A stretch of DNA of 32,399 nucleotides from Nitrosarchaeum sp. (GCA_016844465.1 JAERMO010000003.1:1-32399); one strand, 5' to 3'; positions 1 to 10,211 are shown, numbered from the stretch's first letter. Notes: generated by a model not told the origin, from the letters alone. Program-made: numbers and translations.

Positions 1-98
1 CATTTTAGATTATTCGAGAGGATATCAAAACAGCGTGGTTTCTCTGTATTCATCTACCATACCATACACAATTATGGTATTAGTAGTCGTTGTATGCG

Positions 99-752
99 CT
101 ACTTTGTTTCTATAGTTTTCATTTGGTCAAGATACCCATAAAATTCATCTATAAACGATGAAAATTGAAAAATTGGAACTATAGGCACACGGTTGATAAA
201 ATCCAATTTGTCTTGATATAAAGTCACAATTACAGGTACGGCTATCGCACCTTGAGTTTTTAAGACATAGTGCTTTGTTCTTTCAATTTGTTTTTTTACT
301 GCAGATGTTAATGTAGAATAACTGTAACGTTTCCAATGTTTACAGTCAATTAACATGGCAATGCCCAATCGTATCCCAATAACATCAATTTCCATTCGAG
401 GTTTGGTGAGAATTAGATTTTTTATAACTGCAAAATCTTTTGAAAATAACATTTCGGCGACCAATCCTTCAAAGTTTTTCCAGTTAAGCGCAATTGCAAT
501 TTCATCTATCGGACTACCATTTTTTATTAAGTCAATTGCAGCTTTCAATTTATCACCATCTTCAAAATAATATTTGGTTTCTTGTTTTTTTCCTATTCCA
601 TTTTTTATACATCCATCCAGAATTTTTTGAGAGTTAACATTATTTATTTTTGTAATCATTGAAAAATCGTTAACAGATATACCACCAGGAACCATCCCAG
701 ATAATCGCGATAACATGTTTTGATTAAATGTCATATTGGGTTTTGTTAACAA
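99..752 (-). CDS. putative wHTH + PD-(D/E)xK (Mrr/Hjc-like) nuclease-fold protein
   Basis: ORF 217 aa. Central/C-terminal block NFEGLVAEMLF...MEIDVIG...AMLIDCKHW matches the E...D-V-x-G...(D)xK arrangement of restriction-endonuclease-like folds; N-terminal part looks helix-turn-helix-like. Confidence 0.6.
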   Translation of the reverse strand: MLTKPNMTFNQNMLSRLSGMVPGGISVNDFSMITKINNVNSQKILDGCIKNGIGKKQETKYYFEDGDKLKAAIDLIKNGSPIDEIAIALNWKNFEGLVAEMLFSKDFAVIKNLILTKPRMEIDVIGIRLGIAMLIDCKHWKRYSYSTLTSAVKKQIERTKHYVLKTQGAIAVPVIVTLYQDKLDFINRVPIVPIFQFSSFIDEFYGYLDQMKTIETK

Positions 753-849
753 TTAATACAATATAGATTTCAGGAGACATAACCAAAAGATTATTCAGAA
801 ATAGTTTATAATTAAAATAGACATAATTAATATCGCTCGTTATTCAAAT

Positions 850-1236
850 TTAAGGTCTCACGTCAGGTAACATTGTGAATGCCTTATTCACTTCATGGAT
901 TATATCTTGAACGTTAGCTTCACGATCTGCAGAGATTAAAACCAAGTAATTCCTTGTAGGGATACTAATCAAAACGATTTTTTTTCTTTGAGATACAATA
1001 TAGTCTATAGGACCTAACTTTTTATCAAAATCTTTTCTCATTAAATACTCAAAAGTTAGCTGGACATACATCATACGATCTTCCTTATCCTCAAGATACG
1101 AAATTATTCCTTCTTTAAAACCGCCAGCTATCTTATTTCCCATATTGTTCAAAACCCCCACAAACCGAATTTTGGGTAAAGATAGTACTTTATTGCAAGA
1201 ATTTTCTAATGATTCAATTTCAGCTTTGGATGTCAT
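850..1236 (-). CDS. conserved hypothetical protein (possibly DUF6659/roadblock-like, uncertain)
   Basis: 128-aa ORF with alternating hydrophobic pattern (KKIVLISIPTRNYLVLISADREANVQDII); no clear catalytic motif. Confidence 0.5.
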   Translation of the reverse strand: MTSKAEIESLENSCNKVLSLPKIRFVGVLNNMGNKIAGGFKEGIISYLEDKEDRMMYVQLTFEYLMRKDFDKKLGPIDYIVSQRKKIVLISIPTRNYLVLISADREANVQDIIHEVNKAFTMLPDVRP

Positions 1237-1509
1237 GTTTGTCTTCTATACTAGATCCACATAAAAAGTTGTTTCAGGATTTTATCAAAGATATTAATTA
1301 TCTAGTCAAATGAAAAAATAGTCTTTACCCAATAAAACGTTGATACTGGAAAAATTGTTAATTTCAAACAGATAAATTTTTGTATAGTACACACACCCAA
1401 TAAGGGCTTCATCGAAGGATCAAACAGTGATTGAAAAGACATAGGCTCAAAAAGCAACTCTTATGATATATGAAAATAAGTTTTATTACAACCAAATTAG
1501 ATAAGATCT

Positions 1510-3978
1510 ATGAAATTATTGCTAGTGATCATACTAGCTCTTTCAATTGTAACTTTAATGTATAATTATTCTTTTGCAGAAAAAAGTGTATTTTTTGATT
1601 CAGTAAAATTCACTCAATATTTAGATGAGAACACAGCACTTGAAGAAGTAAGAAATGGGAATTTGGACATCTATTACGAAAGGATATCATCAGATAGATT
1701 AGAAGACCAAAAATCAAGAGAGGGGTTAAAAGTATTTGATTCAGCCGGTGGATCATACAGCATTCTAGTAAATCCAGCTGAATCAGATAAATTTAATCCA
1801 TTTTCAATTAAATCTGTCAGATTTGCATTAAATTATTTAGTAGATAGAAAATTAATTGTTAATGAATTAATGGGAGGATACGGCGCACCAATGATCTCAT
1901 ATTATGGTCCTTCAGATCCCGAATACCTCACCATAATAAAGCAGCTAGAGACATTCAACTTTAGGTACGATCCATCATTTGCAGAAGAAATGATTTCAAA
2001 TGCATTAAAAGAAAAAGGGGCAACAAAAGAAAATGGCAAGTGGGAGATTAACCACAATCCAATTGAAGTTACAATTTTTATTCGAAGTGATGATCCTGTA
2101 AGAAAATCAATCGGTGAAATTTTAGCTTCTGAATTACAAAAAATTGGATTTACTGTAAAAAAGGATTTTGGAGATTTGAATAAAGCTTTTGTTGTGGTAT
2201 ATGGATCAGATCCAGCAGAAATGAAATGGAATCTATATACAGAAGGTTGGGCAAGATCCGCATTTGTAAAATATGACTCAGTTGGGCTAGCACAGATGTA
2301 TGCTCCATGGTTTTCAAACATGCCAGGATTTAATGATCCGACATATTGGAATTACAAAAATGATACCTTAGATATTAAAACTCAAAAAATTTACTCTGGA
2401 GATTTTCAGTCATCAGAAGAAAGAAGGAATTTGATTAAAGAGTCAATTGCAGATGGAATTAGCGAGTCCGTTAGAATTTTTCTAGCTAGTAAAATTGATC
2501 AGTATGTCACCAATAAGAAAATGGATGGGGTGGTAAATGATCTCGGAGCAGGAGTTTCAGGTAGATTCACTCCAATCAATTCAAGAAATAATGAAGGAGA
2601 GTTGAACATCGGAGTTAAGGAGATCTATCAAGGAGCATGGAATCCAGTAATGGGGTTTAGTGACAAGTATAGTAGACAGATTTGGGGAATAATTTCAGAT
2701 CCAATCACTTTCAAACATCCATTCACAGGAGAAACATTCCCAATTAGAGCAAATTGGAATGTGGAGACGGCAGGATCAAATGAGAAATTAAATGTGTCAG
2801 ATGATGCAATAATGTGGGATCCCGTTGAGCAGCAGTGGAAAAAAATTCCACTAGGCACTCAAGCAACAAGTAAAGTCAGATTTGATTTTAAGTTTAGCAA
2901 TTGGCATAATGGGCAAAAAATGGACATGAATGATATTTTACATTCATTGTATTTTGCAATAGAATGGGGAACACAAACAGATGAGAATGATAAAACATTT
3001 GACACCGAGTTTACTCCCATAGCATCACAAAGTGTTCAAACTATAATTGGAATTGAACCTATTGATGGGGATACAATTGATGTTTATGTGGATTATTGGC
3101 ATTTTGATGAGGGTGAGATTGCAGATTGGGCATCGCTTTGGAGTTCAGTACCTTGGGAAATCACTGCGGCAATGGAACAGGCGGTAATAGATGACAAAGT
3201 TTCCTTTTCAAGATCTGGTGCAACCAGTAAAAATGTCAATTGGCTTTCGCTAATTCTTCCAAATGACGCCCACATCATTCAAAGTTATTTAGATGATTTT
3301 AAAGAAGAAAAGCACATTCCAGAATCATTAAAATTGTTTGAAACAAATTATGATTATTTTGATAGTAGGTATTCCTCATCATCAGAGTGGATTAAAAAAA
3401 ATAATCATGCGGTAATTAGTAATGGGCCATTTTCCCTTAAGGTGTATTCACCAGAAGCAAGAACCATTATTGTCAAAGCTTTTGAGGATAAAACATATCC
3501 TTTCAAGGTAGGACATTGGTCAGATTTTGAAACAACAGAATTTCCAAAGATAATAAATGTAGAAGCTCCAAACAGCATTCAAAAAGGAAACGATTTGGAA
3601 ATAAACATAGAATCATCACATACGGATTCAATTCTTTATTTTTTGATAGGAGGTGATGGGGAATTAGCATCATCGGAATCGATCAAAGTCGAAAAAAATT
3701 CAACTCGAATTAAAATTCCACGGGAAATAACAGAGAAGCTAAACACAGGTGCAAATGATCTAAAAATATTTGCAATTTCAAATTCGGTATTAAAACCAGA
3801 TTATTATTCAACAAGTTTCTTAACGGTTGAAAATGAAGTGTCATTACCTGAAATAACTCAAAAGGACATAGAATTTAATAAAAATAATTCTTTGGAAATT
3901 ATATGGTTTATTGTGCCAGTCATAATCATCAGCATAATTACAATATATGTTAAAAAAAGAAAATCATTAAAGATCTAA
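1510..3978 (+). CDS. membrane-anchored extracellular solute-binding protein, SBP_bac_5-like (peptide/opine ABC transporter type)
   Basis: 822-aa ORF with N-terminal signal sequence and C-terminal TM segment (IIWFIVPVIIISIITIYVKKRK). SBP_5-like motifs: VRFALNYLVDRKLIVNELMGGYGAP, YDPSFAEEMI..., NWHNGQKMDMNDILHSLYFAIEWG, SNGPFSLKVYSPE. Confidence 0.8.
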   Translation: MKLLLVIILALSIVTLMYNYSFAEKSVFFDSVKFTQYLDENTALEEVRNGNLDIYYERISSDRLEDQKSREGLKVFDSAGGSYSILVNPAESDKFNPFSIKSVRFALNYLVDRKLIVNELMGGYGAPMISYYGPSDPEYLTIIKQLETFNFRYDPSFAEEMISNALKEKGATKENGKWEINHNPIEVTIFIRSDDPVRKSIGEILASELQKIGFTVKKDFGDLNKAFVVVYGSDPAEMKWNLYTEGWARSAFVKYDSVGLAQMYAPWFSNMPGFNDPTYWNYKNDTLDIKTQKIYSGDFQSSEERRNLIKESIADGISESVRIFLASKIDQYVTNKKMDGVVNDLGAGVSGRFTPINSRNNEGELNIGVKEIYQGAWNPVMGFSDKYSRQIWGIISDPITFKHPFTGETFPIRANWNVETAGSNEKLNVSDDAIMWDPVEQQWKKIPLGTQATSKVRFDFKFSNWHNGQKMDMNDILHSLYFAIEWGTQTDENDKTFDTEFTPIASQSVQTIIGIEPIDGDTIDVYVDYWHFDEGEIADWASLWSSVPWEITAAMEQAVIDDKVSFSRSGATSKNVNWLSLILPNDAHIIQSYLDDFKEEKHIPESLKLFETNYDYFDSRYSSSSEWIKKNNHAVISNGPFSLKVYSPEARTIIVKAFEDKTYPFKVGHWSDFETTEFPKIINVEAPNSIQKGNDLEINIESSHTDSILYFLIGGDGELASSESIKVEKNSTRIKIPREITEKLNTGANDLKIFAISNSVLKPDYYSTSFLTVENEVSLPEITQKDIEFNKNNSLEIIWFIVPVIIISIITIYVKKRKSLKI

Positions 3979-4469
3979 TCAGTCAAACCATATTCTTTTA
4001 GAATAACATCGATTTGATCTTCAGATTCTAATTTAGAATATTCATCTAAAAGATTTTGGTTTAATTCATAAAAAGTATGTCCCCATTTGAATTTATCAAG
4101 TATTTCAAGTGCTTCATCTTTAAAACCTAAAATAAATAATGATGCAGATAATGCTTCAGCAGTAGTTAGTTTATTGAATTTTGCGTAATTAACTGGATTG
4201 CCAGCAAGTAAAGGAGGTAATTTTCTTTTGATTCCGTTAAAATTTTTTGAAAATGCTCGTTCAACAAGATTCCACGAGCAATCAATTCCAATTAATGTAT
4301 TTGCCAAGGATTTATCTTTAGGTAAGAGTGTTTTTTCAGAAAAAGGATCTAAAACGATCCCCTTATTTCCTATTTTTTTGATATTTTTTGCAATTCCAAA
4401 TTTTACCATTTTGGCAGCGGTGCATTTTTTTGGATCATCCTGATAAAACATCAAAACATGTAGATTCAA
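3975..4469 (-). CDS. tsr3: Tsr3-like rRNA aminocarboxypropyltransferase (DUF367 family)
   Basis: 164 aa; IGIDCSWN...KRKLPPLLAGNPVNYAKFNKLTTAEALSASLFILGF is characteristic of Tsr3/DUF367. Stop codon overlaps the convergent upstream gene's stop. Confidence 0.82.
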   Translation of the reverse strand: MNLHVLMFYQDDPKKCTAAKMVKFGIAKNIKKIGNKGIVLDPFSEKTLLPKDKSLANTLIGIDCSWNLVERAFSKNFNGIKRKLPPLLAGNPVNYAKFNKLTTAEALSASLFILGFKDEALEILDKFKWGHTFYELNQNLLDEYSKLESEDQIDVILKEYGLTD

Positions 4470-4502
4470 CTAATCATAGATGAAATGAACGGTTTTTTGA
4501 AC

Positions 4503-7500
4503 TTATTCCAATGACTTGTAGTTTATTTTATAATAGAATCTAGATATTTGATCAGCATTTTTGATTATCTCTACATTCCAATTTGAATTAGGTAGAAATC
4601 CATAGGAATCTTCTGGAAGAATATCAAATTTTTCAAGGCGTACATCAGGACCGCTATATCTGACTTTTAGACTAATACCATCTACTGAAACTAAATCGTA
4701 GATTTGTCCAGGTTTTCTAGTGGAATCTTTTACAAAGCAATTTTCCTCAGGACCAATAATGCACATTCCAGATTCAGAAGTAACCCTAAGATTAACATTT
4801 GATTGGTTATCTTTAGTAGTAAGTAATGAACCAGAAATTACTTTGGGCACTACCTGTTTGTCCTGAATAGTTTTTTCATTTGTAATAATGGATATTTTAT
4901 CATCAGGAATTCTGATTACTTTTTCAATAATAGTTGAGGAAGATTCTTCAGGTGTTTTAATTATTGGTTTTTGAACTACATCAAATTGTATAGATTTTAT
5001 TTCAAATCCAGCATCCACCGTAATTTCATATGATCCGAGGCCAGAAGTAGAATTAACTATTTGGATTTGATGTGAAAAAGAACCCGAAGAACTAGGTCTA
5101 ATAGTAGTAACAGGACCCAAATGAACACCACAGAAAAATGATCCACATGTGATCTCAGCATCAGTTTTCTTTATTACACTTACATCAAATTTTTCAAGAT
5201 AAATTAGCTTGTTTGGTTTACCAGATACAATTACAATATCACCGGGATAATATTCAGAATTGTCTGTAGCAAGTAAAAGAGATAGTTTTTCATTGGAATC
5301 ATAAGAGAAATCATTTGTAACACTAAATGTAGATTCAGATTTTTTGTTTGAATATAGTGCCTTTACTTTGTATTCACCAGCATGGAAAACGGTTATAGGT
5401 AATTCAAATGAGCTTTTAAAATTTCCACCTTGATCAGGATAAACTGATGCTTCATGGATTTGTTTGTATGGCGGTTTACCATCAAGCACAAGTATTGTGA
5501 CTCTATCTGGAATTATCAATCCCTCCGAACCCTGTATTCTTTTAATAACATTACCAACAACATTTAATTTTTCTCCAGCTTTGTATAGAGATTTTTCAGT
5601 AGAGACATACAACGGCGTCAGAGATAAAGAGTCATGTTGAGGATCGAAGGAAACTTTGAAGAAAATACTCTCATCGTGAGAAGCAGTTGAAACATTGATT
5701 CTATAAATACCATAATTGGTTGTAGTGATGGAACGATCGTCTAATTTTATTGCCAGAGGTTTTTCAGTAGTGGGTGTAATCCATGACCAAGAAAAATGCT
5801 GGTTATCAATACTAGCACCAAAATTATTTGTACTACCATCAGGTTTTGTAAGAGAAATTGATACAGAATTATCACCAGTTGGGGGAATAAGTCCAGTCAA
5901 TTGAACAATTTCACCTAGACCAAAAACTTGCTTATTCAAAGTAAGTATTGCCCCATCATTTAATTTTAAAGGATCAACAATACCAACAATAATGATTTTT
6001 GTCAGTCCAGCATATTCTGCTTTTATTAGATAGGTTCCCTCAGTAAAAGCAGTTTGTGAGACACTAGTTTGTACTGAAAATCTTCCAGAAGCATCAGGTA
6101 TCGCAGTTAATTCATATGCAATAGTTAAACCATTATTTTGTCTTGTTTTAGCTCCGGGTGGAAGCGCGATAATTTCTAGAGGATTGCCATCTTCACGAGA
6201 TAGTGAAATTTTTACAGGAGATGTTTCAAAGCTTGATCTGCGTTCAGGATTGGCAATAAAACCATTGATCTTCATCGTGTCACCCAAATCATAAATCACC
6301 TTATCAGTTGAAAGTGAAAGAGCGCTAGGATCTGCAACATAATCTCCGGGATTCGTTATAGCATGAATGATTTTTGATGCAGAGCCAACTTCTTTTGAAA
6401 CGTTAATTTTGTAATCACCGAGTCGAGTATAGCTTTCGGGTATTTTGAAGGAATATGCAAAAGAACCATCACCAGCGGTTCTAACTACATCCAAAATTTT
6501 GAATCCAGAGTTACCGCCACCAAGTTCACTTGTTCCAAGTGCAGCATTTTTTGTTTGAGTAATTTCCAAATCCAACGAGCCAACCCAGACATTATTTACC
6601 CTGCCTGTAATCATTACCATTTCTCCCAAGGCATATGCATCTTTATCAGTCCAAAGAGATATCACTTTGTTTTCTTTTATGTCCTGAACCACTTCAAAGA
6701 GAGCATAAGATGATTTGTCAAAATATTCCCCAGTTATTTGATATGTTCCATAAACTGGGTTAACAGTAGTAAGAAAAACACTAGTTAGAAATTTCCCATT
6801 TGTAGGATATAAATTTCCAGTGGAAATAATTTTGCCTTTTGGATCCTTTACCGTAAACTTTAGGCCTTCAAATGGAATTACCTTTGTAGTAAATCCAGTT
6901 ACAGAGATTGTATCTCCAGGAATATATTGCGATTTATCTGTAATGATACTAAGAGCACTTTCTACCTCAATATTTTCTACAATAAGTTCATTTCCTACAG
7001 AGAAACTTGTTTGAGATGCAGCATTGCCATAACTAACTGAAACAGAATAAAGACCTTCATTAATTCCAAGAACTGAATTTAGATTCAAAGTAGTTTTATA
7101 GTTTAAATTAAGATCAGGGTAAAGTGAAATTGTTTTATTAAAATTAGGACCAGATATTGTTACAATTATCTGATCAGAATGAAAATAGGGTTTGACAATG
7201 AATATCTGTTGAGATACATTTCCTTGAATTACAGCTGTTTCACCAAAAAGATAGGAAGACTTGCTGGTGGATACAGATATTGAAACACCAATATCGTCTT
7301 CTGTGATTAATAATTTACCATTTGATGAACCTGCAGTAGAAGTTGAAAATTTCCAATCATCTGATGCATCCAAATCATAACCATCATAGATTCTTTGCCA
7401 AGATGTATAATCATTTTTCATATCAGACAATAAAGGAGTTTTGTCAACAATCACTCCATTTTTGTCCCTTAGTTCAACGAATTCACTTGTATCAGTAAAC

Positions 7501-7814
7501 CAGAGGGTTTGATATGAGTATGTTAAAAATTTTCCAGGTTCAATCACAGTGCCAGGTGGAATGGTCATTGTTTTTTTCATTACGGTGGTAGATGCAATCT
7601 TCCATCCGCCGATATCAATTTTAGAATTAGTAGGATTGTAGAGCTCAACCCATTCTGAAATAGATTTGGCATCATCACCTAATGGATTTGTATCAATTTC
7701 ATTAATTACAACATGACTAGTCAAAACTTGAGCACTTGCATCAGTAGTTAATCCGCCGGTAGTAATAACCAGTACACTAAAAATCAAAATAGAACAAGAG
7801 ATGATGGTTTTCAT
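4503..7814 (-). CDS. secreted/surface protein with lamin-tail-like domain and multiple macroglobulin/Ig-like repeats
   Basis: 1103 aa; N-terminal signal peptide; VVINEIDTNPLGDDAKSISEWVELYNPTNSKIDIGGWKI...DDWKFSTSTAGSSNG matches lamin-tail (LTD) domains; repeated motif (L)S(L)sTDKs.Y..Gd.i.v.G. Confidence 0.78.
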   Translation of the reverse strand: MKTIISCSILIFSVLVITTGGLTTDASAQVLTSHVVINEIDTNPLGDDAKSISEWVELYNPTNSKIDIGGWKIASTTVMKKTMTIPPGTVIEPGKFLTYSYQTLWFTDTSEFVELRDKNGVIVDKTPLLSDMKNDYTSWQRIYDGYDLDASDDWKFSTSTAGSSNGKLLITEDDIGVSISVSTSKSSYLFGETAVIQGNVSQQIFIVKPYFHSDQIIVTISGPNFNKTISLYPDLNLNYKTTLNLNSVLGINEGLYSVSVSYGNAASQTSFSVGNELIVENIEVESALSIITDKSQYIPGDTISVTGFTTKVIPFEGLKFTVKDPKGKIISTGNLYPTNGKFLTSVFLTTVNPVYGTYQITGEYFDKSSYALFEVVQDIKENKVISLWTDKDAYALGEMVMITGRVNNVWVGSLDLEITQTKNAALGTSELGGGNSGFKILDVVRTAGDGSFAYSFKIPESYTRLGDYKINVSKEVGSASKIIHAITNPGDYVADPSALSLSTDKVIYDLGDTMKINGFIANPERRSSFETSPVKISLSREDGNPLEIIALPPGAKTRQNNGLTIAYELTAIPDASGRFSVQTSVSQTAFTEGTYLIKAEYAGLTKIIIVGIVDPLKLNDGAILTLNKQVFGLGEIVQLTGLIPPTGDNSVSISLTKPDGSTNNFGASIDNQHFSWSWITPTTEKPLAIKLDDRSITTTNYGIYRINVSTASHDESIFFKVSFDPQHDSLSLTPLYVSTEKSLYKAGEKLNVVGNVIKRIQGSEGLIIPDRVTILVLDGKPPYKQIHEASVYPDQGGNFKSSFELPITVFHAGEYKVKALYSNKKSESTFSVTNDFSYDSNEKLSLLLATDNSEYYPGDIVIVSGKPNKLIYLEKFDVSVIKKTDAEITCGSFFCGVHLGPVTTIRPSSSGSFSHQIQIVNSTSGLGSYEITVDAGFEIKSIQFDVVQKPIIKTPEESSSTIIEKVIRIPDDKISIITNEKTIQDKQVVPKVISGSLLTTKDNQSNVNLRVTSESGMCIIGPEENCFVKDSTRKPGQIYDLVSVDGISLKVRYSGPDVRLEKFDILPEDSYGFLPNSNWNVEIIKNADQISRFYYKINYKSLE

Positions 7815-7837
7815 TGGAATTTCCTAATTTCGATACC

Positions 7838-7933
7838 CTAAGGCCACATTTTAGAATCAAATTGAGGAAAAGTTGAGCTAGTTGTTAAAGTTGATCCCAA
7901 AGGAATCTGTTGTTGTGGCTTTCGCATGAGCAT
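7838..7933 (-). CDS. possible 31-aa microprotein MLMRKPQQQIPLGSTLTTSSTFPQFDSKMWP
   Basis: Hand-translated short ORF just upstream of, and co-oriented with, the 1103-aa surface protein; below the ORF-track cutoff. Confidence 0.2.
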   Translation of the reverse strand: MLMRKPQQQIPLGSTLTTSSTFPQFDSKMWP

Positions 7934-8053
7934 TTCACACCTTTCTGGTATTTAGTGAAAGCGGATGATTAATCTTTTTTGGTGAATTTTTCAATCTGGT
8001 TAGATGTTTAACCAATAATAAACCAAATACACACGTTTTATACAAAATCCAGA

Positions 8054-9556
8054 TTATTTTGGCATGCTAAAGTAAAAAGTGGTTCCAAATCCTTCTTGAC
8101 TATTAAACCATATTTTTCCACCTAGACCTTCAATTAATCCCTTACACACTACCAATCCTAATCCAGTTCCTCCATGCTTTCGTGTTTGTGATGTGTCACC
8201 CTGAAAAAATTTTTTGAAAATGTTTGATTGTTTTTCTCTTGGAATGCCAACACCATTATCTCTCACCGAAAAGATTACTGTCTTTTCGTTATTTTGTACA
8301 ATGATATCTATTTTCCCTTTGTGAGGTACAAAATCAATTGAATTTCGGATTAAATTTTCGAATATTTCTTGTAATCGAAACTTGTCAGTATAAATATTGA
8401 TTTTTACATTATCAGGTACTGAAAAATAAATTTCTTTCTCTTTGAGTAGTGGTGCTAGGTCTTTCTCTATGTTTTTTAAAAATTCATCAACATCTAGGTT
8501 TTTCTTGGTAAATGTCATTTTTCCCATATCTAGTTTTTGAACATCAAGTACATCTCCAATCAAACGTTCAAGACGTGTTGCATTTTGCTCTATAGTATTC
8601 ACAAAATCTTTTTGATCATTATTTAAGACACCAAAGGATTCATCTTTTAAAATCTCACAATAACCTCGTATTGGTGTCAACGGTGTTTTTAATTCATGAG
8701 TGATCATGGATGCAAATTCATTTTTTAATTCATCCGTTTTTTTGATTTCCTCTAATGCGTCAGATAACTTTATTTCAAGTTCTTTTTGTTTTGTGACATC
8801 TGTACTAATTACAAAATATTGTTCTGGTTGATCATTTTTTCCAAGCAAAGGAACGATTGTTGTTTTTACCCAGTAAAATTTTCCGCTCTTTGTCTTATTT
8901 TTTATATCTCCCTTCCAAACAAAGCCGTTAGAGATAGTCTTCCACATATGATTAAAAAATTCCTCCGTGTGATAATCAGATTTTAGCAAACTAAGATGTT
9001 GTTCGATTGATTCATTTCGTCCATATTCTGAGATTTCTTCAAATAATTTGTTAACGTAAACTATGGTTCCTTGTTTATCCATAATTACAATAATGGATGA
9101 TTCATCTAATGCTTTTTTGAGATCATTGCTTTCTTGTAATCTTTTTTCTAGTTCCTCGTGTTGTACTTTATCAAATAACTGATTTTGTTTTAATGTTTGT
9201 CGCAAATTAGTAAAGTGTTCTGAAAGAGACACAATGTCATTCATTCCTGTCATAGAAGATTTTATCTTAAATGCATTTTGTCCCAAATCGTCAATTATTT
9301 CCTGTTTGTGTATTGTTAGGAAAAAATTATTAATTTTGTTTTCTAGATTGCCTAAAATGTCAATTAATCGAATTTTATCTTGTTCTATTTCTTTTGGAAG
9401 TATGGATATTTTGTTTGATTTTATCTCAAAGTCACTTAAACTATTAAACACATAGTCAATTTCATCCTTGAGTGATTTCTGAATTTTCTTTAATTCATCC
9501 TTGCTCATATTATGTAATTCATCGGCATTTTTAAAATTATTTTTATTGATAGTCAT
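8054..9556 (-). CDS. cytoplasmic PAS-domain sensor histidine kinase
   Basis: 500 aa; PAS (IIVIMDKQGTIVYVNKLFEEISEYGRNE) with PAC-like GDIKNKTKSGKFYWVKTTIVPL, HisKA H-box MITHELKTPLTPIRGYCEIL, HATPase N/G boxes (ENLIRNSIDF, VRDNGVGIP, GGTGLGLVVCKGLI). No TM segment evident. Confidence 0.93.
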   Translation of the reverse strand: MTINKNNFKNADELHNMSKDELKKIQKSLKDEIDYVFNSLSDFEIKSNKISILPKEIEQDKIRLIDILGNLENKINNFFLTIHKQEIIDDLGQNAFKIKSSMTGMNDIVSLSEHFTNLRQTLKQNQLFDKVQHEELEKRLQESNDLKKALDESSIIVIMDKQGTIVYVNKLFEEISEYGRNESIEQHLSLLKSDYHTEEFFNHMWKTISNGFVWKGDIKNKTKSGKFYWVKTTIVPLLGKNDQPEQYFVISTDVTKQKELEIKLSDALEEIKKTDELKNEFASMITHELKTPLTPIRGYCEILKDESFGVLNNDQKDFVNTIEQNATRLERLIGDVLDVQKLDMGKMTFTKKNLDVDEFLKNIEKDLAPLLKEKEIYFSVPDNVKINIYTDKFRLQEIFENLIRNSIDFVPHKGKIDIIVQNNEKTVIFSVRDNGVGIPREKQSNIFKKFFQGDTSQTRKHGGTGLGLVVCKGLIEGLGGKIWFNSQEGFGTTFYFSMPK

Positions 9557-9586
9557 TACATCGTCCCAAAAAAAAATTAGATTTGA

Positions 9587-9943
9587 TCAATTAGAGATAG
9601 CTGTTAACAATTCATTTAACTGAACTGGTTTTCTTAAAAGAGAAACTACGCCATCTTTTTTTAACAAATCTGAAACGTCATCCTCAGAGATTGATGAGGC
9701 AGTAAATATTATGATTTTATTATCCTTTAATTTGTTTGATTTTTCTAATTCATTAATAATATCCATCCCCCCAAAATCGGGCATAGACATGTCTAAAATA
9801 ACACGATCAAATAATCCTTTTTTTATTAGATTCATTCCATCCTTACCATCATTAGAAACTGTGCAATCAAAACCTTTCATTACAAGAAATTTTGACAGCA
9901 TTGTCGTTATGTCTTTGTTATCATCAACAATTAATAATTTCAT
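9587..9943 (-). CDS. stand-alone receiver-domain response regulator
   Basis: 118 aa; LLIVDDNKDI (acidic pocket), VILDMSMPDFGGMD (phospho-Asp), IFTASS and LRKPVQ; no output domain. Confidence 0.93.
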   Translation of the reverse strand: MKLLIVDDNKDITTMLSKFLVMKGFDCTVSNDGKDGMNLIKKGLFDRVILDMSMPDFGGMDIINELEKSNKLKDNKIIIFTASSISEDDVSDLLKKDGVVSLLRKPVQLNELLTAISN

Positions 9944-10211
9944 ACTTTTCTCTTCTATAACTATTCTAGGATCAATTATTAAACCTGTCTTAGTTCAAAA
10001 TAAACATAATGAGTAATTTGAAAATGTTTTTGAACTTACCCTAATTATTCATATATAAACAAGGGTAAAAACATGTCCAACATAATATAATGTGGAAAAA
10101 TAATGTATGTAATTTTTGTAACATAATGCACCTTATCAATGAATGATAACTAAATCAAATATTGATCTTTTCTGTAAAGATTAAAGAAACTAAAATAATC
10201 GAAGTGAGAAC

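Noticed and set aside
1902-3278. Minus-strand ORFs inside the solute-binding protein gene
   Set aside because: Antisense to a clear coding region, with no protein-like motifs.
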